Source: JBOGUF01 sp050696075 (GTDB taxonomy: Bacteria > Chloroflexota > Chloroflexia > Thermomicrobiales > UBA6265). From it: 27,795 nt of DNA. The stretch is taken from the NCBI GenBank assembly GCA_050696075.1, contig JBOGUF010000039.1, forward strand, positions 1 through 27,795, given 5' to 3'. The notes beneath the pieces were generated by a model that worked only from the letters and a program-made list of their open reading frames with translations, ran no database searches and was not told the DNA's origin. The position numbers were made by a program, and so were the translations under genes. Positions within the stretch are counted from its first letter, which is position 1; each line of letters opens with the position of its first letter. Positions 21,809 to 27,795 of the stretch are shown piece after piece.

Positions 21809-24283
21809 TTATGCCGCGCCTGCTTGGCCCCGGCGGCCGCGTAGCGCTGTCCAGCCGGCGCCGGCGAAGACCGCCACCATCCCCAGCGCCGTGACGCCGG
21901 TGATCCAAAGCCCAATCCTCAGTGAGCGCGGTTCGTACCGCATCTCCACCTCGTGCGTTCCGGCCGGAACTGCCACGCCGCGCAGCGCATGGTTCGTCGG
22001 AAAGATCTCGGCCGGATCGCCGTCCAGATACTCCCGCCAGCCCTCGTCGTACATCTCGCTGACGACCAGGAAACCGGCCGCCGCCGTCTCCGTCTTGATC
22101 GTCAGCGCATCCGGTTCGTAGCTCGTCACGCGGGCGCTTCCGGTGGCACGGGCCGCATCGACCGCTGGCACGTTCCCTTCCAAGAGCGCGGTCTCGCGGG
22201 GATCGACCGTGCCGCTTGCCAGCAACGGCAGCGCCTCGCCGCGCTCGACGGCGCGGACATCGCCCACAATCCAGGCACGGGGTAACGCGTTTGCGTTCTC
22301 GTAGACGATCACCTGCTCGGTGCGGAAGACCTCGCGCCGCCCTTCCGTCAGGGCCACGACGTCATCCCGATCCGGCGGCAGCGTCGCATCGACCAGGATG
22401 TAGCGCACGTTGAGCAAATGGAGAAGCGGCGATTCCACGCCGCTTGGGCGTAGCTCGGCGACGTGGTAGTTCTGGATCTGGCCATTTAGCGCGGTGACGA
22501 ACTCGACGTACCGCTTGAGCTGAAGCGGGTTGTACCCTTGGATGTGGTGGAGGCCGAGCGGCATGGCGCGGGCGTTGACGAGGATCGCCTGCACGTTCGG
22601 CTCCCGCCGCCGGTCCATATACGTCGGCGGCCGCGGCCCGTCCGAGGGATGCCCTCGTCCCCCGTAGCCGACGTAGCGAAACGGCTCCGCCCTATCTTGT
22701 TGCGCCTGCAAGAACTCGCCCGCGCCGCCGGGGTCGGTTTCGGCGATGTTGACCTCGACGGAGCGTTCGAATGGCGGCGTCGAGATCCAATACGCCCGCC
22801 AAACTGACTCCGGTGGGCGACCGGTCGCCGAGAGCAGCAAATCCTCCCCCGCCGGATGCATGAACGCGACGCCGACGATCAGCACCGGCGCTATGCCAGC
22901 CACGCGCCCAGAGAACGAGTGGACCGCATTCTCTGGCCGCGCGCCGACGACCAGAGCCACCAGCGCGGTGACCGCGGCAGCCGCCATGAAGGGCGGCCAG
23001 CCGATCTCGCGCTCCCCGCGGGCGACCCACATCATCGTCAGCACGATCGCCGGCAGCGGCAAGAAGACGAACGGCAAGTGCCGCCGCCGGTCCGCCCGGC
23101 GCCGCAACGCCTCGACGGACGCCGCGGCCAGCAGCGCCGGTCCGATCATGACAACGGCGGTGACCTGGTGCTGGCTGTGCTCGTGGAGTGTCTGGTAGCG
23201 CGGGATCAGGTAAAAGAGTTCGTGCAGCACCGTTTTCTCTTGCGTCAGCGTGTAGACGACGACCGTCAACCCCGCGAAATAGGGCACGATGAATTGGCGG
23301 CGAGCCAGAATCGGCGCCAGGAGAACGAGGACAAGCGCCGCACCGCCCGGAGCCATGTCGCGCTGGTGATAGCTGTTCCCCAAAATCTCATAGAAGAGCG
23401 TGTCGAGCGAATACGGCGTCGCCCTATGGGGCTGACTAAGCGCGTCGTAGTCGCCACCGGGCAGGTTCGTCGTCCGGTTGACGTCGAGTCGCGGCAGGAC
23501 GCCGGCCGCGCCAAGCGCAATCCCGAGTCCGAGGACCGCAAATCCCGTCACGACGCCGGAGATGAACCGGGCCTGTAAGGGCCGCGCGCCATTCGGCGGC
23601 GAAACGAACGCGCGAAAACCGAGATACGACGCGATCACGAGTAGCCCGTTGACGATCCCCTGGCCCATCCACCCCGCCATCATCTGGCTGATAGCGAAGC
23701 CGCACAAGCACCAGGGCACGAGGCGATCCCGCCATCTTGGCGCCCGCAACGCCAGTTCGACGCCGAGTAGCGCCAGCGGCAGCCAGGCCGCGAGCTGCGC
23801 CCGCACCGTGCAGCAGTAGGTGTTGTGGTGCAAGAAAGGGCCGAATGCAAAGACGACAGCCGCGACCAGACTGGCGACGGGACCCATCCGGAGCAGGCGC
23901 GCGAAGGCGTACGTGGTGAATGCCGCGACCGCCAGTTGCAGCACGACCATCGCCTTGAAGGCGGTCAGCACCGGCAGAAACGGGAAGAAAAGCATCGCCG
24001 GCAGGTACATCCAGCCCGACTCTGGATCGCCGGCAAAGGGCGCGCCGCTGAAGAGGTATGGGTTCCACCCAGGAATGTCGAAATCGCGCAGCCGTTCACC
24101 GAGATGCCCGTACCACGGCAAAAAGAATGTAAGCAGATCGTGACGGGAGAGCCAGAGATCGACCGTGAGGCGATTCCATGTGTGGACCGCGATCATCCCT
24201 GTTAGCACGATCACGGCGATCACGTCATCGCGATGCGCCCTGACCCAGGAAGGGGCAAACCACCCGGCGACGCTGATCGTCAT
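21809..24283 (-). CDS. YfhO-family multi-pass membrane protein
   Basis: This 824-residue integral membrane protein belongs to the YfhO family, linked in Firmicutes to glycosylation of lipoteichoic acid and generally resembling GT-C glycosyltransferases. The N-terminal two thirds hold about ten or more helices, with the first loop RHDLLTFFLPWYGHLGERLRDFDIPGWNPYLFSGAPF carrying acidic residues as in GT-C enzymes. A large extracytoplasmic domain follows, including LLNVRYILVDATLP and YENANALPRAWIVGDV, a hallmark of the family. A last helix (LWITGVTALGMVAVFAG) and a basic tail end it. No Shine-Dalgarno site precedes ATG 24283. It is divergent from the aldehyde dehydrogenase gene across 80 bases. 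The donor and acceptor are unknown. Confidence 0.85.
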   Translation of the reverse strand: MTISVAGWFAPSWVRAHRDDVIAVIVLTGMIAVHTWNRLTVDLWLSRHDLLTFFLPWYGHLGERLRDFDIPGWNPYLFSGAPFAGDPESGWMYLPAMLFFPFLPVLTAFKAMVVLQLAVAAFTTYAFARLLRMGPVASLVAAVVFAFGPFLHHNTYCCTVRAQLAAWLPLALLGVELALRAPRWRDRLVPWCLCGFAISQMMAGWMGQGIVNGLLVIASYLGFRAFVSPPNGARPLQARFISGVVTGFAVLGLGIALGAAGVLPRLDVNRTTNLPGGDYDALSQPHRATPYSLDTLFYEILGNSYHQRDMAPGGAALVLVLLAPILARRQFIVPYFAGLTVVVYTLTQEKTVLHELFYLIPRYQTLHEHSQHQVTAVVMIGPALLAAASVEALRRRADRRRHLPFVFLPLPAIVLTMMWVARGEREIGWPPFMAAAAVTALVALVVGARPENAVHSFSGRVAGIAPVLIVGVAFMHPAGEDLLLSATGRPPESVWRAYWISTPPFERSVEVNIAETDPGGAGEFLQAQQDRAEPFRYVGYGGRGHPSDGPRPPTYMDRRREPNVQAILVNARAMPLGLHHIQGYNPLQLKRYVEFVTALNGQIQNYHVAELRPSGVESPLLHLLNVRYILVDATLPPDRDDVVALTEGRREVFRTEQVIVYENANALPRAWIVGDVRAVERGEALPLLASGTVDPRETALLEGNVPAVDAARATGSARVTSYEPDALTIKTETAAAGFLVVSEMYDEGWREYLDGDPAEIFPTNHALRGVAVPAGTHEVEMRYEPRSLRIGLWITGVTALGMVAVFAGAGWTALRGRRGQAGAA

Positions 24284-24345
24284 CGCGAACCGGCCGGCAA
24301 TCGCGTGCTAAGCTTTGGCGATCTTGTTCGCAAAGGCATTAACGT

Positions 24346-24353
24346 GGGGGAGG
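24346..24353 (+). promoter_or_regulatory. Ribosome binding site for the GTG-started aldehyde dehydrogenase
   Basis: GGGGGAGG lies ten bases before the GTG at 24364, supporting that start. No ATG near the start of the reading frame offers a comparable site. Confidence 0.65.
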
Positions 24354-24363
24354 ATTCGCGGAC

Positions 24364-25881
24364 GTGGCAGTTGATGCAGCTATCGCGGTGAAGGACTACA
24401 ACCTGCTGATCGACGGCAAGAGTGAGCCAGCGGCAAGCGGCGCCACCTTCGAGACGGTCAGTCCCACTACCAACTTGCCGGTCGGACGGGTCGCCAGGGC
24501 CGACGCCGAGGATGCCGAGCGCGCGGTCGCCGCCGCCCGGCGCGCGTTCGACGAGGGACCGTGGAGTCGCTGGGCTCCGTTGGAGCGCTCCCGCGCGCTG
24601 CACCGCGTCGCCACCCTCCTGCGTGAACAGATCGACGAGATCGCGATGATCGAGACGATGAATTGCGGCAAAATCATCGTCGAGTCGCGCGGCGACGTCA
24701 CCGCCTCCGCCAACTGTTTCGAGTACTACGGCAACCTCGCCACCCAAATCTGGGGCGAGCAAATTCCGATGAACGGACCGCTCCTAGACTATACCCTGCG
24801 GGAACCGGTCGGCGTGTGCGCCCAGATTGTGCCGTGGAATTTCCCGCTGCTGATGGCCGCCTGGAAGATCGCGCCGGCCCTCTCCGCCGGCAACACCGTT
24901 GTCCTGAAACCGGCCAGCGTCACGCCAATCACCGCCATCCTCCTCGGCGAGATCATCCGCGAGGCAGGCGTGCCGGACGGCGTGGTCAACATTGTCACTG
25001 GACCTGGCGCGGAGGTCGGCGAGGCGCTCGTTGCCAGCCCGCTCGTCGACAAAGTCGCCTTCACCGGCGAGACCTCGACCGGCCGCCGTATCATGGAGCT
25101 CGCGGCCAGCACGATCAAGAAAGTCTCCCTTGAACTCGGCGGCAAGAGCCCGAACATTGTCTTCCCCGACGCCGACCTCGACGAGGCAATTAACGGGTCT
25201 CTCTTCGCCATCTACACCAACGCCGGCCAGCGCTGCACCGCTCGTACCCGGCTCTTCCTGCACAAGGAGATTCACGACGACTTCCTCGCCCGCTTCGTCG
25301 AGAAGGCCCGTCAGATTCGCATCGGCGACCCGCTGGAGCACGAGACGCAGATGGGTCCAGTCGTCTCTCCGAGCCAGGAACGGAAGATTCTCACGTACTG
25401 CGCGATGGCGCGCGACGAGGGAGCTGAGCTCTTGGCGGGCGGTCGCAAGGTGGCGAGCGATGACCTCGCCGCCGGCAACTTCGTCGAGCCGACCGTCTTC
25501 GGCGGCGTGCGCTCCGACATGCGGTTGGCGCAGGAGGAGGTTTTCGGTCCGGTCCTGGCCGTCATCCCGTTCGAATCGGACGATGAGGTCGTCCGCATGG
25601 CCAACAGCACGATTTACGGTCTGGCGGCGACCCTCTGGACCCGCGACCTCAAGCGGGCGCATACGATGGCGCGGCGGCTCCAAGCCGGCAACGTCAGCAT
25701 CAACTACCCGACCGTCAACCCACCGGAAGCGCCCTTCGGCGGTTACAAGCAGAGCGGCCTCGGCCGCGAGCTCAGCCGCCATGCCCTCGATCTCTATACC
25801 CAGGTCAAGAACGTCGTCGTCAACCTCAACCCTGAACCTTTCGACTGGTACGGCCGCTGGCCTGCTCCACCGAAGCCGTAG
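24364..25881 (+). CDS. NAD(P)-dependent aldehyde dehydrogenase
   Basis: This 505-residue enzyme of the ALDH superfamily oxidises an aldehyde to its acid. Key residues are visible: N159 in PWNFPLL, E257 in LELGGKSPNIV, and the nucleophile C291 in NAGQRCTARTR. EEVFGPVLAVIPF and the C-terminal PFGGYKQSGLGRE follow. It falls in the betaine-aldehyde / gamma-aminobutyraldehyde dehydrogenase-like cluster, but the substrate cannot be fixed. It starts at a GTG with a GGGGGAGG site upstream. It stands alone, divergent from the YfhO-family gene and convergent with the glycoside-hydrolase-like gene. Confidence 0.95.
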   Translation: MAVDAAIAVKDYNLLIDGKSEPAASGATFETVSPTTNLPVGRVARADAEDAERAVAAARRAFDEGPWSRWAPLERSRALHRVATLLREQIDEIAMIETMNCGKIIVESRGDVTASANCFEYYGNLATQIWGEQIPMNGPLLDYTLREPVGVCAQIVPWNFPLLMAAWKIAPALSAGNTVVLKPASVTPITAILLGEIIREAGVPDGVVNIVTGPGAEVGEALVASPLVDKVAFTGETSTGRRIMELAASTIKKVSLELGGKSPNIVFPDADLDEAINGSLFAIYTNAGQRCTARTRLFLHKEIHDDFLARFVEKARQIRIGDPLEHETQMGPVVSPSQERKILTYCAMARDEGAELLAGGRKVASDDLAAGNFVEPTVFGGVRSDMRLAQEEVFGPVLAVIPFESDDEVVRMANSTIYGLAATLWTRDLKRAHTMARRLQAGNVSINYPTVNPPEAPFGGYKQSGLGRELSRHALDLYTQVKNVVVNLNPEPFDWYGRWPAPPKP

Positions 25882-25885
25882 GGCC

Positions 25886-25916
25886 GCGGTCACCGATCGA
25901 ATCAGTCGATCACCGC
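25886..25916. terminator. Bidirectional hairpin between convergent genes
   Basis: GCGGT pairs with ACCGC and GATCGA with TCGATC in one hairpin with a 4-base bulge and a 5-base loop. It spans the 20-base gap and covers the glycoside-hydrolase-like gene's stop codon (25902-25904). No T-run follows on either strand. Confidence 0.45.
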
Positions 25917-27795
25917 CACCTCGTGATCGAGGATGGAGTCGATCTCGAAGGAAATCCAGTCGCTGTCGACAGTTGCAGGCACGGTGGCGCCGCCGACCAA
26001 AAGCCACACACGTCCCCCACGATTGCCGCCTGGTACTTGCACCCGTACCTGTAGCGGGCCGACGGCGATCAACTCGTCGACGGGAGCGCGCCATGCGCCC
26101 GCGTTGGTGAGATTAACCAAGTGCAGCACGAGCCGGCTGGGCTGGCGGTACAGGTGGCAGTCGATGAGACCAGGCCCCGTGACGCAAAGCGGAATCCGCC
26201 CCCCGGCGGTCCAGTGCACCAGATTCGCCAGCAGGGCGGCATGATCCGGGAAGTTGTCACGCCCGAAGCAGCGGTCGAGGTCGGCGGCGAGGTAGGCCAC
26301 GCGCCCTCGGCCGGTTCTCTCGTTGAGCACTAGGGCGGGGACGTTGCTCCGTGGGTGGCTCATCCAGGAGGTCTCCGGCGGGTACATCGGAAATGGGGGC
26401 ACATAGGTGATCGGCGTCATTGCGTCCGAATCCGCGCGGACGACTTCGATCCGCCCGCCGAACGGCAGCGCGTCCGATTCGTCAAAGCCGCGCAGAGTCG
26501 GGTGGCGCTCTTCGATGACGGGCGGTTCATCCCCGAGGTGTGGTCCATCGACTCGGCCACGCAGTTCGGGCGAGAGCCGGAGATAAGTGTGCCTGGCCCA
26601 TTCGTCCCAGCTCGCAGCAGCGGTGTCTGCCGAGCCGTGATGGGTTCCCGTGGAGCGCGCGCCGAAGAGATCGGCCAGCGCGAAATCGAGCCGCGGATCG
26701 CCCCATTCGTCGTACCGGCTGGTTTCGCCCGATGCGACGAGTCCACCGCCGCCCTCGACGTAGCGCCGGACGTTCGCGCAGTGTGCGTCGGACAGCGCGC
26801 CGAGATTGGGCAGAATCAAGGTTGCCAAACCGAGGGCTTCGGCATCGCGTTCGATGTGATCGGCGTGAACCGGCAGGAAGGGGATGCGGGCGCGCAGTAG
26901 TGCGTCCGTCACGCCGCGCCATGGCAGCGCAACCCGTTCTTCAGCGGCGTCTCGGCCGTAGAAGTCGACGTTCTCCTGGGTCCAGAGGACGCCGACCGTC
27001 GCCACTGGGAACCGATTGACCAGGTATTCCTCGTGCGCCTGGTGCCAGCGGAAGAGCGGTTCGGCCGTGCGGTACTGGCGGCGATCCTCGTGATAGGCTC
27101 CAATGTGATGCCACCAGGGCTGGATGCCGCCCGCGAACCCTTCCAGTGCCCAAAGTCGCGCTTCCGGCTCCGGTTTGCTGGCCAACCGGAAGGTCGGCTG
27201 GCCGGCCCCGTACATCGCCATACTCTCTGGGATGAGTTTGTCCCATCCCAACAGGCCGTGGATCAACTTGCCCATCTCGCCATTTGCCTGAAAGCCCCGC
27301 GCGTTGTGTCGCGCCTGCGAGTCGAGCATGATGATCTCGGTGCGCTCGCAGATGGCCTTGTAGTCGCGGAACCGGGCGCTTTGGGCGAGCAGGTCGCCGC
27401 CGTTCATGCCGACCCACAGGCAAGTCGGCCCCCCGGCCTCCTGGGTTATCCGGTTGTTCATCTCCCAGATCTCGGTCCGCCGTGCGTAGCTCCAGCGGAT
27501 CCACCGGCGGTAGGCGTCGCTGTCCCAGTCGTGCGTCCGCGGGAGCGTCATTCCCGTGGCATCGCGGAAAACGAGCTGGCAGTTGACGCAGTAGCAGATC
27601 CGCGCCCGTTCGAGGCCGCTCCAGCTGTTGTCAGTCACCCCGTCCGGATGGTATCGCTCCACGATCTCGCGCAAGACGTCGCCGAGGAACTCGTCGTAAT
27701 ACAGACTGTTGATGCAGGCGACGTAGCGGTCGCCCGCTCGGTACGGCCGGCCCTCGGCGTCGACGGCGAACCAGGCGGGATGCTCAACGTAAAAC
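25902..27795 (-). CDS. Glycoside-hydrolase-like protein with GH42-type trimerisation domain (5' end cut by window)
   Basis: The reading frame is open to the right edge, so the true start lies outside; the TTG at 27674 is only an internal codon. The visible 631 codons begin FYVEHPAWFAVDAEG and continue ACINSLYYDEFLGDVLREI, YHPDGVTDNSWSG and CYCVNCQLVFRDATG. These resemble the barrel part of beta-galactosidase/fucosidase-like hydrolases that share a Cys-rich CxxC turn. From about codon 265 (VATVGVLWTQENVDFYG) a glutamine-amidotransferase-like domain of the GH42 trimerisation type follows (LPNLGALSDAHCANVRRYVEGGGGLV). The C-terminus is beta-rich. No secretion signal can be judged. D and E residues near TDNSW may be catalytic, but this is not certain. 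It could be a non-catalytic relative. Confidence 0.8.
   Translation of the reverse strand, partial: FYVEHPAWFAVDAEGRPYRAGDRYVACINSLYYDEFLGDVLREIVERYHPDGVTDNSWSGLERARICYCVNCQLVFRDATGMTLPRTHDWDSDAYRRWIRWSYARRTEIWEMNNRITQEAGGPTCLWVGMNGGDLLAQSARFRDYKAICERTEIIMLDSQARHNARGFQANGEMGKLIHGLLGWDKLIPESMAMYGAGQPTFRLASKPEPEARLWALEGFAGGIQPWWHHIGAYHEDRRQYRTAEPLFRWHQAHEEYLVNRFPVATVGVLWTQENVDFYGRDAAEERVALPWRGVTDALLRARIPFLPVHADHIERDAEALGLATLILPNLGALSDAHCANVRRYVEGGGGLVASGETSRYDEWGDPRLDFALADLFGARSTGTHHGSADTAAASWDEWARHTYLRLSPELRGRVDGPHLGDEPPVIEERHPTLRGFDESDALPFGGRIEVVRADSDAMTPITYVPPFPMYPPETSWMSHPRSNVPALVLNERTGRGRVAYLAADLDRCFGRDNFPDHAALLANLVHWTAGGRIPLCVTGPGLIDCHLYRQPSRLVLHLVNLTNAGAWRAPVDELIAVGPLQVRVQVPGGNRGGRVWLLVGGATVPATVDSDWISFEIDSILDHEVAVID

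Noticed and set aside
24784..26094. Minus-strand open frame (436 codons) opposite the aldehyde dehydrogenase
   Set aside because: It is antisense to a gene with all catalytic residues intact, and its composition follows the opposite strand's codon bias.
27672..27674. TTG as start of the glycoside-hydrolase-like gene
   Set aside because: The frame is open for at least 40 more codons to the window edge with family-like sequence, so the gene is cut rather than starting here.

Overview
The window is high-GC DNA with densely packed genes on both strands. Several traits point to a Chloroflexota bacterium, probably Thermomicrobia/Sphaerobacter-like. These are the GC-rich codon use, the secreted protein with Thr-Pro-Glu-rich 'TPEPTATP' stretches, the Tat-exported SH3b-repeat amidase, and short CATTCCGA-type intergenic repeats. 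This assignment is inference; no rRNA or strong single-copy phylogenetic marker is present. There is no phage, transposase, CRISPR or integrase signature, so the window reads as ordinary chromosome rather than a mobile island.

Layout. 1-201: no gene, but a perfect 26-bp palindrome running into 9-bp repeats. 202-1305 (-): zinc-dependent glucose-dehydrogenase-like enzyme. 1479-1664 (+): ribosomal protein bS21. 1779-2195 (-): small four-helix membrane protein. 2377-3237 (+): M55 D-aminopeptidase. 3276-4845 (-): two-gene operon of a coiled-coil/zinc-ribbon protein and a multi-pass membrane protein, neither recognised. 5044-8977 (+): probable operon of an acetyl-CoA-synthetase-like ligase, an agmatinase-family ureohydrolase and a YdcF/SanA membrane protein. 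8982-9770 (-): SAM methyltransferase. 9947-11026 (+): aldose-epimerase-fold protein. 11050-12882 (-): oligoendopeptidase F. 13146-17438 (-): 1430-residue secreted PQQ-type sugar dehydrogenase with PKD, FN3, two DNRLRE modules, a LamG-like domain and a Pro/Thr-rich tail. 17740-20790 (+): divergent Tat-exported peptidoglycan amidase with eight SH3b repeats. 20914-21402 (-): pyridoxamine-phosphate-oxidase-fold protein. 21684-21764 (-): tRNA-Leu(CAA) with a clear intrinsic terminator. 21809-24283 (-): YfhO-family membrane protein. 24364-25881 (+): aldehyde dehydrogenase. 25902 to the right edge (-): glycoside-hydrolase-like protein with a GH42-type trimerisation domain, cut by the window.

How they fit together. 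Sugar-handling functions recur (glucose dehydrogenase, aldose epimerase fold, PQQ sugar dehydrogenase, glycoside hydrolase), as do peptide and cell-wall turnover functions (M55, M3, amidase, YdcF). They are scattered in separate transcription units, so a single pathway is not demonstrated. The least explained parts are the zinc-ribbon/membrane pair, the ligase-ureohydrolase pair, and the divergent pair of very large exported proteins.
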